Origin: an uncultured Blautia sp.
GTDB taxonomy: Bacteria > Bacillota > Clostridia > Lachnospirales > Lachnospiraceae
Reading direction: 5' to 3'
Assembly (NCBI GenBank): GCA_958367245.1
Contig: CATXEA010000028.1
Location: 1-39,293, forward strand
Length of the DNA: 39,293 nucleotides
Under the pieces are notes generated by a model that ran no database searches, was not told where the DNA came from, and saw only the letters and a program-made list of their open reading frames with translations. How positions within the stretch are numbered: position 1 is the first letter of the stretch; each line of letters begins with the position of its first letter. Positions 20,171-28,413 of the stretch are shown here, one piece after another. Made by a program: the position numbers and the translations under genes.

Positions 20171-21550
20171 ATGTTACGATATCTGCCAATCAGAAAGGTT
20201 CACGCAAGACAAGTACTGGACTCCAGAGGAAACCCTACAGTAGAAGCAGAAGTAACGGTAGGGGAAGGAATCATAGGAGTAAATGGATATACAGCAAGAG
20301 CCATTGTTCCATCAGGGGCATCTACAGGGAAATTTGAGGCAGTGGAGCTTCGTGATGGGGAAAAGGGATGCTATACAGGGTTAAGTGTAAAAAAAGCAGT
20401 GGAAAATGTGAATACTAAAATCGCAGATGCGATTCTTGGTGAAAATGCCCTGAACCAGTCAAATATTGACAGAATTCTGAAGGAGACAGACGGTACGGAT
20501 AATAAGGGAAATCTCGGGGCAAACGCAACATTGGGAGTTTCTATGGCAGTAGCGCGGGCAGCAACTATGGCGCTTCGTCTTCCTCTCTATCAGTATATGG
20601 GAGGCGTCCATACGACAAGGATGCCGGTTCCGATGATGAATATTTTAAACGGGGGAAAACATGCGGATAATACCGTGGATCTTCAGGAATTTATGATTAT
20701 GCCTCTCGGCGCGGCGAATATGGAGGAAGCAATCCGTATGTGTGCGGAGGTGTATACTTCTCTCAGAACGATTCTGAAGAAGAAAAATCTTTCTACAGCG
20801 GTGGGCGATGAAGGAGGATTTGCTCCTGATGTGGAAGATGCCCGCGAAGTGTTAAGTCTTATGGCGCAGGCAGTGGAGCGCGCCGGTTATCGGGTTGGGG
20901 AGGATATAGCATTTGCTGTTGATGCGGCTGCAAGCGAACTTTACGACGAAGAACGCGGCGTATATGTTTTCCCTGGGGAAAGCCGGATGAAAGGGGAAGA
21001 AGTGCAGAGAAGTTCGCAGGAAATGATAGAATATTACGAAAAGCTGACAGAAGAATTCCCTATTGTTTCTTTGGAGGACGGACTTCAGGAAGATGACTGG
21101 GAGGGCTGGAAGGCGCTTACAGAAAGGCTGGGCAAAAAAATTCAGCTTGTGGGAGACGACCTTTTTGTTACAAATATTAAGCGGCTTGGATGTGGGATTC
21201 GACTTGGAGCGGGAAATGCGATTTTGGTGAAAGTAAATCAGATCGGGACTTTATCCGAAGCTCTGGATGCTGTGGAGATGGCTCAGAGAGCCGGATATCA
21301 TGCGGTGATTTCTCACAGGTCGGGAGAAACGGAGGATGCGTTTATTGCCGATTTAGCGGTAGCCTGCGGAGCGGGGCAGATTAAGACAGGAGCGCCCTGC
21401 CGTTCAGACAGAAACGCGAAATATAATCAGCTCCTTCGAATTTATGAACAGCTTGGCAGTCTTTCTGTTTATGAAAATCCGTTTAAAGATGTTTCAGAGG
21501 GCTGCGGGAAATGCGTTTCAGAAGCAGGGAGGGAGCAGCGGAAGCTGTGA
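20171..21550 (+). CDS. eno: Enolase (459 aa)
   Basis: Converts 2-phosphoglycerate to phosphoenolpyruvate. The family landmarks are all present: DSRGNPTVE, the SGASTGKFEA loop, GDEGGFAPD with the catalytic Glu, the metal ligands in AVDAAASELY, SLEDGLQEDDW and VGDDLFVTN, the catalytic Lys in LVKVNQIGTLSE, SHRSGETED and GQIKTGAP. AGGAGG lies 7 bases before the ATG. It differs slightly from common firmicute enolases (APCRSDRNAKYNQLLRIYEQ where S-R-T-D-R-V and RIEE/RIED are usual), and the C-terminal tail CGKCVSEAGREQRKL is longer and Cys-bearing. It may be one of two enolases in the genome. It stands alone, not in a glycolytic operon. Confidence 0.96.
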   Translation: MLRYLPIRKVHARQVLDSRGNPTVEAEVTVGEGIIGVNGYTARAIVPSGASTGKFEAVELRDGEKGCYTGLSVKKAVENVNTKIADAILGENALNQSNIDRILKETDGTDNKGNLGANATLGVSMAVARAATMALRLPLYQYMGGVHTTRMPVPMMNILNGGKHADNTVDLQEFMIMPLGAANMEEAIRMCAEVYTSLRTILKKKNLSTAVGDEGGFAPDVEDAREVLSLMAQAVERAGYRVGEDIAFAVDAAASELYDEERGVYVFPGESRMKGEEVQRSSQEMIEYYEKLTEEFPIVSLEDGLQEDDWEGWKALTERLGKKIQLVGDDLFVTNIKRLGCGIRLGAGNAILVKVNQIGTLSEALDAVEMAQRAGYHAVISHRSGETEDAFIADLAVACGAGQIKTGAPCRSDRNAKYNQLLRIYEQLGSLSVYENPFKDVSEGCGKCVSEAGREQRKL

Positions 21551-21636
21551 TTTATTAGCAAAAATAAAGAAATGTGGTTGAAATCCGCTTTTACGTATGT
21601 TACAATGAACTCTAGTTGATTAGGAGGTGTAACAGC

Positions 21637-21873
21637 GTGGAAATTTTAAGAATTGTACTGACAGTTATTTTTGCGATAGATTGTATTGGACTTACCATTA
21701 TCGTTCTGATGCAGGAAGGCAAGAGCCAGGGTCTTGGAGCTATTGCCGGCGCAGCAGACACATACTGGGGCAAGAACAAAGGACGCTCTATGGAAGGCGG
21801 TCTTGTTAAGGCTACGACAGTAATGGCAGTCCTGTTCTTTGTATTAGCTGCAGTTTTAAACATGAATTTCTAA
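21637..21873 (+). CDS. secG: Preprotein translocase subunit SecG (78 aa)
   Basis: I start at the GTG at 21637 because TAGGAGGTG lies about 8 bases upstream; an ATG at 21616 lies before that site. Two transmembrane helices (residues about 3-23 and 54-75) flank the SecG signature VLMQEGKSQGLGAIAG and the GRSMEGG turn. SecG assists SecYEG protein export. The order secG, rnr, smpB is widely conserved in Bacillota. Confidence 0.95.
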   Translation: MEILRIVLTVIFAIDCIGLTIIVLMQEGKSQGLGAIAGAADTYWGKNKGRSMEGGLVKATTVMAVLFFVLAAVLNMNF

Positions 21874-21886
21874 GGAAAAGATGGGG

Positions 21887-21917
21887 AACACTCTTGTTGA
21901 CGGCAAGAGTGTTTTTT
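21887..21917 (+). terminator. Terminator/attenuator between secG and rnr
   Basis: AACACTCTTG (21887-21896) pairs perfectly with CAAGAGTGTT (21904-21913) and a T-run follows. Because it lies between co-oriented conserved genes, partial read-through into rnr is likely. Confidence 0.85.
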
Positions 21918-21949
21918 CATCTTTAAAAAACAAGAATAGAGGATTAAAA

Positions 21950-24232
21950 GTGAAGAAAAGAAAAGAACTGGAAAAAAGAAAAAAGTTTATCATGGAGCTT
22001 TTGGGAGATCCGGTTTATAAACCGATGAGACTTCGTGAGATTTCCTCTCTTTTAAGACTGGATAAGGCGCAGAGGAAGGATTTATACGAGGTGTTGGATG
22101 AGCTTTCCGCAGAGGGAAAGGTTGTCATGGACAATAAAGGAAGGTATGAAAAAAGGAGCCCGAAAAAGAAGCGTGATAATCGTTCCTACGATGACCGCAG
22201 AGACGAATACGGAAAGCCGGGCAGACGGAGAAATGCCCGCAAGGCTGATATTCCGGAGGGAGTACAGGCAGAGGGAATTTTCATCGGACATCCCAAAGGG
22301 TTCGGCTTTGTGGAAATAGAAGGAGAAGAGGAAGATATTTTTATCCCTGAAGAAGATACAGGTACGGCCATGCATCAGGATACTGTCCGTATTGTAATTA
22401 AAAATGGTCAGAAAGAGGGAAAACGCAGAGAAGGCGTTGTGCTTAAGGTTCTGGAACGGGGAATGAAGGAGATTGTGGGAACGTATCAGCTTAACCGCGA
22501 TTTTGGCTTTGTCCTTTGTGATAATCCGAAGGTTTCCAAGGATATTTTTATTCCGATGAAGGAAGCAAAGGGAGTAAAAAACGGCGACAAGGTTGTTGCC
22601 GAGATTACAGATTATGGCTCCAAGAATAAGAATCCGGAAGGACGGATTAAAGAGAATCTGGGAAGCTGTCGTGCTCCGGGAACAGACATTCTGGCTATTG
22701 TGAAAAGCTTTAATATCCCAAGTGAATTTCCTGAAAAAGTTATTCGTCAGGCAGACAGAGTACCGGATCATGTGTTGGATGCAGACAGGGAAGGACGCCT
22801 TGATCTGACCCATTTGCAGACTGTCACCATAGACGGGGAGGATGCCAAGGATTTAGATGACGCTATTTCTCTTTCCAAAGAAGGAAATATTTATCATCTG
22901 GGTGTTCATATTGCAGATGTAAGCAATTATGTTCAGGGAGGAAGCGCTCTTGACAGAGAGGCGCTGAAGCGCGGAACCAGCGTTTATTTGGCAGACCGTG
23001 TGATTCCCATGCTTCCTGTGAAGCTTTCCAATGGAATCTGTTCTCTTAATCAGGGAGAGGACAGGCTGGCATTAAGCTGTCTTATGGATATTGATGAAAA
23101 TGGAAAAGTGGTTTCCCATGAAATTGCGGAAACGGTTATCTGCGTAGATGAGCGAATGAATTACACAGATGTGAAAAACATTCTGGAAAATACAGACGAT
23201 GAGGCGAAAAAGCGTTATGAAAATCTGGTTCCTATGTTTGAACTGATGAAGGAGCTTTCCGCGCTGCTCAGGGAGAGCCGTCATCACAGAGGTTCCATAG
23301 ACTTTGATTTCCCGGAGAGTAAGATTATTTTAAATGCAGCGGGAAGGGCTATTGATGTGAAGCCTTATGAGGCAAATGTTGCAACCAGAATCATTGAAGA
23401 CTTCATGCTTATGGCAAATGAGACAGTAGCGCAGGAATATTGTAAAGAGGGGCTGCCCTTTGTTTACAGAACTCACGAAAATCCCGATCCGGAACGTGTA
23501 GAAAGCCTTTTGACTCTGCTGCATAATCAGGGAATTAAGATACAGAAGGCAAAGGAGGAAATCACCCCGAAAGAGATTCAGACCATTCTGGAAAGTATCG
23601 AGGGATTGCCCAATGAACCTCAGATCAGCCGGCTGACCCTTCGCACTATGAAGCAGGCGAAATATACAACGGAATGCAGCGGGCATTTTGGTCTGGCTGC
23701 AAGATATTACTGTCATTTTACTTCGCCAATCCGTCGTTATCCGGATTTGCAGATTCACAGGATCATCAAGGATAATCTGCGGGGAAGACTTGTGCGTCAG
23801 GGAAAGACAGAACATTATAACGAGATTCTTGACGAAGTTGCCAGACAGTCCAGCGCCTGTGAGCGCAGAGCGGAGGAAGCAGAGAGAGAATCTGATAAGC
23901 TGAAAAAAGCAGAATATATGTCCTATCATTTGGGTGAGGAATTTGAAGGGATTATTTCCGGCGTAACAGGCTGGGGATTTTATGTGGAGCTGCCCAATAC
24001 AGTGGAAGGACTTGTCCATGTGAATACTTTAAGAGATGATTATTATACCTTTGACCAGGATGCATATGAGCTTCGGGGAGATATGCTGGGGAAGGTCTAC
24101 AGATTAGGACAGAAGGTGCGTGTCCGTGTGGCAGATGCAGATACGATGCTGAAAGCCGTAGATTTCGTTCTGGCAGAGGAGCAGGGAGGATATGATGGCG
24201 AAGAAGATTGGAACAAAACTGATTGCCAATAA
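21950..24232 (+). CDS. rnr: Ribonuclease R (760 aa)
   Basis: A processive 3'-5' exoribonuclease that degrades structured RNA and works with SmpB/tmRNA. I prefer the GTG at 21950, with AGAGGA upstream, because the frame from 21881 would span the terminator hairpin. Order of domains: N-terminal winged helix (about residues 15-60), a basic linker (KKRDNRSYDDRRDEYGKPGR), two cold-shock domains (GFGFVEIEGEEEDIFIP and FGFVLCDNPKVSKDIFIP), the RNB catalytic domain with DGEDAKDLDDAI, and a C-terminal S1 domain (GEEFEGIISGVTGWGFYVEL). Length is typical. The last 38 bases overlap smpB. Confidence 0.95.
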   Translation: MKKRKELEKRKKFIMELLGDPVYKPMRLREISSLLRLDKAQRKDLYEVLDELSAEGKVVMDNKGRYEKRSPKKKRDNRSYDDRRDEYGKPGRRRNARKADIPEGVQAEGIFIGHPKGFGFVEIEGEEEDIFIPEEDTGTAMHQDTVRIVIKNGQKEGKRREGVVLKVLERGMKEIVGTYQLNRDFGFVLCDNPKVSKDIFIPMKEAKGVKNGDKVVAEITDYGSKNKNPEGRIKENLGSCRAPGTDILAIVKSFNIPSEFPEKVIRQADRVPDHVLDADREGRLDLTHLQTVTIDGEDAKDLDDAISLSKEGNIYHLGVHIADVSNYVQGGSALDREALKRGTSVYLADRVIPMLPVKLSNGICSLNQGEDRLALSCLMDIDENGKVVSHEIAETVICVDERMNYTDVKNILENTDDEAKKRYENLVPMFELMKELSALLRESRHHRGSIDFDFPESKIILNAAGRAIDVKPYEANVATRIIEDFMLMANETVAQEYCKEGLPFVYRTHENPDPERVESLLTLLHNQGIKIQKAKEEITPKEIQTILESIEGLPNEPQISRLTLRTMKQAKYTTECSGHFGLAARYYCHFTSPIRRYPDLQIHRIIKDNLRGRLVRQGKTEHYNEILDEVARQSSACERRAEEAERESDKLKKAEYMSYHLGEEFEGIISGVTGWGFYVELPNTVEGLVHVNTLRDDYYTFDQDAYELRGDMLGKVYRLGQKVRVRVADADTMLKAVDFVLAEEQGGYDGEEDWNKTDCQ

Positions 24233-24662
24233 TAAAAAAGCGTTTCACGATTATTTTATTGAGGATACTTATGAGGCAGGCATTGCCCTTGCAGGAACAG
24301 AAGTGAAATCTCTGCGCATGGGCAAATGCAGCATAAAGGAAGCTTTTGTAAGGATTGAGAACGGAGAAGTCTGGATTTACGGAATGAATATCAGTCCGTA
24401 TGAGAAGGGAAATATTTTTAACAAAGATCCTTTGAGAGTGCGGAAGCTTTTGCTGCACAGCTATGAGATAAACAAACTGGATGCGAAGCTTAAAGAAAAG
24501 GGACTGACTCTGGTGCCGCTGAAGGTTTACTTTAAGGATAGCCTTGTAAAGGTGGAAATCGGAGTTGCCAGAGGTAAAAAGCTTTACGACAAACGTCAGG
24601 ATATTGCGAAAAAAGACCAGAGGCGTGAGGCGGAGAGAGATTTCAAGGTGAAAAACCTGTAG
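24195..24662 (+). CDS. smpB: SsrA-binding protein SmpB (155 aa)
   Basis: Partner of tmRNA in ribosome rescue. Landmarks: NNKKAFHDYFIEDTYEAGI, GTEVKSLRMGKCSIKEAFV, NISPY, LLLHSYEINKL, TLVPLKVYF and the C-terminal GKKLYDKRQDIAKKDQRREAERD tail. Two ATGs are in tandem; the second (24195) has the better spacing to GGGAGG and gives the usual MAKK start. It overlaps rnr, implying coupled translation. The tmRNA gene itself is not in the window. Confidence 0.96.
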   Translation: MAKKIGTKLIANNKKAFHDYFIEDTYEAGIALAGTEVKSLRMGKCSIKEAFVRIENGEVWIYGMNISPYEKGNIFNKDPLRVRKLLLHSYEINKLDAKLKEKGLTLVPLKVYFKDSLVKVEIGVARGKKLYDKRQDIAKKDQRREAERDFKVKNL

Positions 24663-24691
24663 AGGGAGCAAAGGCAAATATATAAAAATGG

Positions 24692-24720
24692 TTGATTTTT
24701 TTTCCTTTTTAGCATATAAT
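24692..24720 (+). promoter_or_regulatory. Promoter of a small RNA
   Basis: TTGATT (24692-24697) and TATAAT (24715-24720) are 17 bp apart. The predicted start is near 24727, only about 65 bases before a terminator. Confidence 0.8.
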
Positions 24721-24726
24721 TTAGAC

Positions 24727-24794
24727 AGCTAAGAAATGAGATTATTAGCCATCAAGAAAAACGAAAACCCCAGAAGTGCTGTTCTGGGGTTTTC
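24727..24794 (+). ncRNA. Small antisense-type RNA, putative antitoxin to the 31-aa peptide
   Basis: A short transcript is bounded by a consensus-like promoter and an intrinsic terminator, with no open reading frame. Two of its segments, AAGAAATGAGATTATTA (24731-24747) and CCATCAAGA (24749-24757), repeat in the same direction at 24902-24918 (15/17) and 24925-24933 (9/9). That second location is the start of the 31-aa gene on the other strand. The RNA can therefore pair with the peptide mRNA over the start codon; both differences convert to G-U pairs. This is the layout of RNA II in the enterococcal par/Fst system. Confidence 0.7.
24763..24794. terminator. Bidirectional terminator shared by the small RNA and the peptide mRNA
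   Basis: GAAAACCCCAGAA (24763-24775) pairs perfectly with TTCTGGGGTTTTC (24782-24794) around a 6-base loop, giving a U-run on both strands. Confidence 0.85.
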
Positions 24795-24832
24795 TGTTCC
24801 ATTTATGTAAGGCGGCTTATACCTTTAGGCTG

Positions 24833-24928
24833 TCACTGCCTGTCGTTCCTGTCCAGCCATTTGCAGATGAAGCAGCTAACTACGCCTGCTGCGACAGAAA
24901 CAAGAAATGAAATTATCAATTCTACCAT
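24833..24928 (-). CDS. 31-aa hydrophobic peptide, Fst-like type I toxin candidate
   Basis: The frame encodes one transmembrane helix (VELIISFLVSVAAGVVSCFI, residues 2-21) and a charged tail CKWLDRNDRQ. This resembles Fst-family toxins: a membrane helix followed by a WLD/VLD-type motif and a polar tail. The Fst proline is lacking. AAAGGAGG precedes the ATG by 9 bases, but ACCTCC (mRNA sense, 24956-24951) can pair with GGAGGT and hide that site, as the 5' stem-loop does in fst mRNA. An extended -10 box TGATATTCT (minus strand, 24979-24971) lies upstream. The mRNA would end at the shared terminator. The remainder of 24663-25046 holds nothing else I can support. Confidence 0.72.
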   Translation of the reverse strand: MVELIISFLVSVAAGVVSCFICKWLDRNDRQ

Positions 24929-24936
24929 CAAGATGC

Positions 24937-24956
24937 ACCTCCTTTCTGCTGGAGGT
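24937..24956 (-). promoter_or_regulatory. Hairpin sequestering the peptide's ribosome-binding site
   Basis: In the mRNA, ACCTCC pairs with GGAGGT across an 8-base loop, covering the Shine-Dalgarno sequence of the 31-aa gene. Confidence 0.6.
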
Positions 24957-25046
24957 TCGGCAGCTCTTATAGAATATCACAGATTTTGAACATTCGCCAG
25001 ATTATCCATAAAAAAGTTTTCGACAAAACAAACTTTATTCTTTATA

Positions 25047-25075
25047 TTGCAATATTGTCAGAAAACTTCTATAAT
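25047..25075 (+). promoter_or_regulatory. Promoter of the cytidylate-kinase-like gene
   Basis: TTGCAA and TATAAT are separated by 17 bp. A small hairpin (CTGTTA/TAACAG, about 25090-25107) follows in the leader, before the ribosome-binding site. Confidence 0.7.
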
Positions 25076-25126
25076 GGAGTTGGATAAAACTGTTAGGATT
25101 TTAACAGTGAGAAAGGAGCATTGCAT

Positions 25127-25738
25127 ATGAAGACAATTACAATCAGCAGACAATACGGCAGCGGCGGCCGCCGCGTGGCATCCATGCTTTCTGAAAAGCT
25201 TGGAATTAATTTTTATGATAATAATTTATTGTTGATTGCAGGTGAAAAATACGGAATCAGCCCCGGATTGATGAATGAATACGATGAGAAGAAAAACAGC
25301 AGTTTTCTCTATGGAATCGGGATGTTGGCAGACGGTTACACCAATGAAGAAAGAATCATGCTTCCGTACAAGCTTTTTCAGGCGCAGAAAGAGGCAATCC
25401 TTCGTCTTATGGGAGAAGAGGGAGCCTGTATCTTCGTAGGCAGATGCGCCGATCAGATTCTGAAAGACAAAAAAGATGTTCTTAAGGTGTTTATTTACGC
25501 ATCGGAAATGGAAGACAGAGTAAATCGGATTAAAGGTCTTGATAACATTTCACAGAGACAGGCCCTTGACAGGATTGCAGTGAAGGATAAACAGCGAAAA
25601 GATTATTATCATTTCCACACAGGTCAGGAATGGGGCAAAAAAGAAAACTATGACCTTTGCCTGAATACTTCGACGCTGGGATACGAAACCTGTGTAGATA
25701 TTATTGCCGCTTTGGCAGTAAAGGAAGATGATGATTGA
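25127..25738 (+). CDS. Cytidylate kinase-like protein (203 aa)
   Basis: A P-loop-like protein of the cytidylate-kinase-like family common in gut Clostridia. It has the N-terminal ISRQYGSGGRRVASMLSEKL in place of a strict GxxGxGKS loop, FYDNNLL, ACIFVGRCADQIL, then VFIYASEMEDRVNRI and DRIAVKDKQRKDYYHFHTGQEWG. The start at 25127 is chosen for AAAGGAG 8 bases upstream; the TTG at 25121 is too close. Substrate unproven: true CMP kinase (cmk) has a different N-terminus. It is monocistronic, with its own promoter and a terminator-like hairpin behind it. Confidence 0.88.
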   Translation: MKTITISRQYGSGGRRVASMLSEKLGINFYDNNLLLIAGEKYGISPGLMNEYDEKKNSSFLYGIGMLADGYTNEERIMLPYKLFQAQKEAILRLMGEEGACIFVGRCADQILKDKKDVLKVFIYASEMEDRVNRIKGLDNISQRQALDRIAVKDKQRKDYYHFHTGQEWGKKENYDLCLNTSTLGYETCVDIIAALAVKEDDD

Positions 25739-25756
25739 AGAGAAGAATAAAGATAT

Positions 25757-25806
25757 AAAACCTCCTATGACAGATTCTGTATAAAGATGAAGTTATAGGA
25801 GGTTTT
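25757..25806 (+). terminator. Terminator after the kinase-like gene
   Basis: AAAACCTCCTATGA pairs imperfectly with GTTATAGGAGGTTTT around a long loop, followed by TTTTGGGG. No other feature is seen in 25807-25928. Confidence 0.65.
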
Positions 25807-25928
25807 GGGGTTTAAATACGTCTGCGGATTTATTGAAAAATAGTCTCATATACATGAAGAAATCCTGTGGTAAATGAATGAAATATCTTAAAAAATATAA
25901 AAATTGTATGAAATAAAAGGACGTTTAG

Positions 25929-25957
25929 TTGACAAGTACGGTTTCCTCTGCAATAAT
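25929..25957 (+). promoter_or_regulatory. Promoter before the lipoprotein gene
   Basis: TTGACA (25929-25934) and AATAAT (25952-25957) with a 17-bp spacer. It may drive the lipoprotein and, by read-through, pyrH and the following genes. Confidence 0.7.
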
Positions 25958-26014
25958 AGAGTATTGATAATTAAGGTGAAAAAGATTCCATGAGGTATAT
26001 GGGAGGAATTTTTA

Positions 26015-26986
26015 ATGAAGAGACGTTACATGATACTTGGTGGTCTGCTGGCGCTTACCGTATTTGCAGCAGGCTGCGGAAAAGATAAAGAAGAAAAACC
26101 AAAAGTAGAAATAACCGTTACGCCGACACCGCAGGAGAAGAATACCGAGCTTGTAGATATGCAGAAATCAACGAATGACATTGATGCAATTACCAATGTG
26201 ATTGGAACGAAGACTGCAACCGCATCCCGATTTGTAATCCTGAACAAGACAGGGGATGATATTGCATCCATCAATATCCGCCCTCATACAGAGGATGAAG
26301 ATGCGGGATGGGGAGATGAGCTGATAAACAGCAAGTTTGTTCTTAAGAACAATGACAAGGCTGTTTACTATTATGACAAGAATGCCAAGGATGAAGAGGG
26401 AAAAGCGGTTACATCTTATGATATCCGTATTTTCTATACAGATACAGACAGATATGAGTGCTATTTCCGCGACCTTCCATTTTCAAAGATTACACAGCTT
26501 ACGCTTCGCATGGACGGAACCGGGGAAAATGCGCTTCCGTTTGCTACTTATTTAAGCGAGGGAAGTACGAAGGAATTTTCTACACTCAACGATGTAAAGA
26601 GAAGAGTTGGAATGACAGATTCTCAGGATGAAGAGGATTCAGACTCTGAGAACACAGATTCTCAGGATAATAGTTCTGACAACAGCAGTCAGTCAACACC
26701 GACACCGGCTCCGGATGACGGAGCGTCAGATGAGCCGGGAGATGAAAACAATGGCGGAGATGACGGAAGCTCAGGAGAAGACCCGATTGCCACGGCAGAG
26801 AGCTATATCGGACAGTCTCTCGACGCACTGAAAGGCGCCTGTGGGGAACCTTCCGGAAGCGATTATCAGGATGAGCCGGAGACCGGCAAGACAGGATATC
26901 ATTATTATACAATCGGAGACAGCACTTTTACAGTTTCTACTACAGTTGATGAAAATGGTAATGAAATTGTAGCCGGAGTGTGGTAA
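26015..26986 (+). CDS. Lipoprotein of unknown function (323 aa)
   Basis: A lipoprotein signal peptide ends in the lipobox FAAGC (Cys21). Residues about 55-195 form an exported domain (RFVILNKTGDDIASINIRP, KAVYYYDKNAKD, RIFYTDTDRYECYFRDLP) resembling the beta-rich domains of clostridial surface lipoproteins. A Ser/Asp/Gly/Pro-rich linker of about 60 residues follows. The C-terminal part is a small domain (AESYIGQSLDALKGACGEPSGSDYQ, GYHYYTIGDSTFTV) reminiscent of SmpA/BamE-like or DUF4309-type folds. No enzyme motif is seen. It lies just ahead of pyrH, 34 bases away. Confidence 0.85.
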   Translation: MKRRYMILGGLLALTVFAAGCGKDKEEKPKVEITVTPTPQEKNTELVDMQKSTNDIDAITNVIGTKTATASRFVILNKTGDDIASINIRPHTEDEDAGWGDELINSKFVLKNNDKAVYYYDKNAKDEEGKAVTSYDIRIFYTDTDRYECYFRDLPFSKITQLTLRMDGTGENALPFATYLSEGSTKEFSTLNDVKRRVGMTDSQDEEDSDSENTDSQDNSSDNSSQSTPTPAPDDGASDEPGDENNGGDDGSSGEDPIATAESYIGQSLDALKGACGEPSGSDYQDEPETGKTGYHYYTIGDSTFTVSTTVDENGNEIVAGVW

Positions 26987-27020
26987 AATATAAAAAATAA
27001 ACCTTAGGAGAACCATAAAT

Positions 27021-27716
27021 ATGAAAAGAGTGTTACTGAAATTAAGCGGAGAAGCTCTTGCCGGGGAGAAAAAAACCGGATTCCATGAGGAGACAGTCAT
27101 CGGTGTTGCGAAACAGATTAAGACGATTGTAGACGAAGGTCTGGAAGTCGGCATCGTAATCGGCGGCGGTAATTTCTGGAGAGGACGCACAAGCGGCGCT
27201 ATGGACAGAAATAAAGCAGACCAGATTGGTATGCTGGCAACGATTATGAACTGTATTTATGTATCTGATATCTGCAGATATGTGGGATTAAAGACAGAAA
27301 TTTTCACACCGTTTACCTGCGGCGCTTTTACAAGTCTTTACTCCAAAGATGCAGCAGAAGAGAGTTTTGCACAGGGCAAGGTTGTATTCTTCGCAGGAGG
27401 AACCGGTCATCCGTACTTCTCAACAGATACAGCGACTGTACTGCGCGCAGTAGAGATTGAGGCAGAAGCAATCCTTCTTGCAAAGGCAGTTGACGGTATC
27501 TATGACAGCGATCCGAAGACGAATCCGAATGCTGTGAAGTATGATGAAATCAGCATTGACGAGGTAGTTGCGAAGAAGCTTGCGGCTATGGATCTGACTG
27601 CATCTATTATGTGTATGGAGCAGAAGATGCCGATGCTTGTGTTCGCACTGGAAGAGGAGAACAGCATTGTAAATACAGTACACGGCAAATTCTCCGGCAC
27701 AAGAGTTACAGTATAA
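27021..27716 (+). CDS. pyrH: UMP kinase (231 aa)
   Basis: Phosphorylates UMP to UDP. Amino-acid-kinase landmarks: KLSGEALAG, VIGGGNFWRG, DQIGMLATIMN, FAGGTGHPYFSTDTA, KAVDGIYDSDPKTNPNA and TASIMCMEQKMP. AGGAG lies upstream of the ATG. It begins the conserved series pyrH, frr, uppS, cdsA, dxr, rseP. Length is that of other bacterial UMP kinases. Confidence 0.97.
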   Translation: MKRVLLKLSGEALAGEKKTGFHEETVIGVAKQIKTIVDEGLEVGIVIGGGNFWRGRTSGAMDRNKADQIGMLATIMNCIYVSDICRYVGLKTEIFTPFTCGAFTSLYSKDAAEESFAQGKVVFFAGGTGHPYFSTDTATVLRAVEIEAEAILLAKAVDGIYDSDPKTNPNAVKYDEISIDEVVAKKLAAMDLTASIMCMEQKMPMLVFALEEENSIVNTVHGKFSGTRVTV

Positions 27717-27786
27717 GGCGCATACGTGAGCCTGAAGCGTTCATGGGATGAACAAAAAATAAGAACATGAGAGGGAGATTTTTAAC

Positions 27787-28338
27787 ATGGATGAAAGAAT
27801 TCAGAAGTATGAAGACAAAATGAAAAAAACACTGCACAGTCTGGAGAGCGATTTGGTGACAATCCGTGCAGGACGTGCAAACCCGCATATTCTTGACAAA
27901 TTAACAGTAGACTATTACGGAAGCCCTACACCTCTTCAGCAGGTGGCGAACATTACAGTTCCGGAAGCGCGTCTGATTCAGATTCAGCCATGGGAATCCA
28001 GTCTGATAAAGGGTATTGAAAAAGCAATCCTTACATCTGATTTAGGTCTGAACCCAAGCAACGACGGCAAGGTAATCCGCCTTGTTTTCCCGGAGCTTAC
28101 CGAGGAACGCCGTAAAGAACTGGTAAAAGATGTAAAGAAAAAAGGTGAGGCTGCAAAGGTTGCTGTACGTAACATCCGTCGTGATGCAAATGATTCTTTC
28201 AAGAAGCTTGCAAAACAGGACGTATCTGAGGACGAGATTAAGGAATTAGAAGAAAAAATCCAGAAATCCACAGATAAATATATCAAAGAAGTAGATGCGG
28301 CAGTAGATGCGAAATCCAAAGAAATCCTGACCGTGTAA
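27787..28338 (+). CDS. frr: Ribosome recycling factor (183 aa)
   Basis: Splits post-termination ribosomes together with EF-G. It shows the RRF landmarks LVTIRAGRANPHILD, VDYYGSPTPLQQVANI, RLIQIQPWE, NPSNDGKVIRLVFPELTEERRKELVK and the long C-terminal helix. GAGGGAG precedes the ATG. Usual length. It is followed by an intrinsic terminator. Confidence 0.97.
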   Translation: MDERIQKYEDKMKKTLHSLESDLVTIRAGRANPHILDKLTVDYYGSPTPLQQVANITVPEARLIQIQPWESSLIKGIEKAILTSDLGLNPSNDGKVIRLVFPELTEERRKELVKDVKKKGEAAKVAVRNIRRDANDSFKKLAKQDVSEDEIKELEEKIQKSTDKYIKEVDAAVDAKSKEILTV

Positions 28339-28347
28339 GAAGGATCC

Positions 28348-28378
28348 AAAGAGAGCTCGTCCTGTGGGCTCTCTTTTT
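28348..28378 (+). terminator. Terminator between frr and uppS
   Basis: AAAGAGAGC (28348-28356) pairs with GCTCTCTTT (28368-28376), and the T-run extends to 28378. Confidence 0.85.
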
Positions 28379-28413
28379 CGCTTACATACAGAATTTATAA
28401 GGGAGGAGAAACC

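Noticed and set aside
22082..24019. Long minus-strand frames (243 and 229 aa) opposite rnr
   Set aside because: They lie fully within the strongly conserved RNase R gene, with no start signals; their composition (rich in Phe, Ile, His) is typical of antisense shadows.
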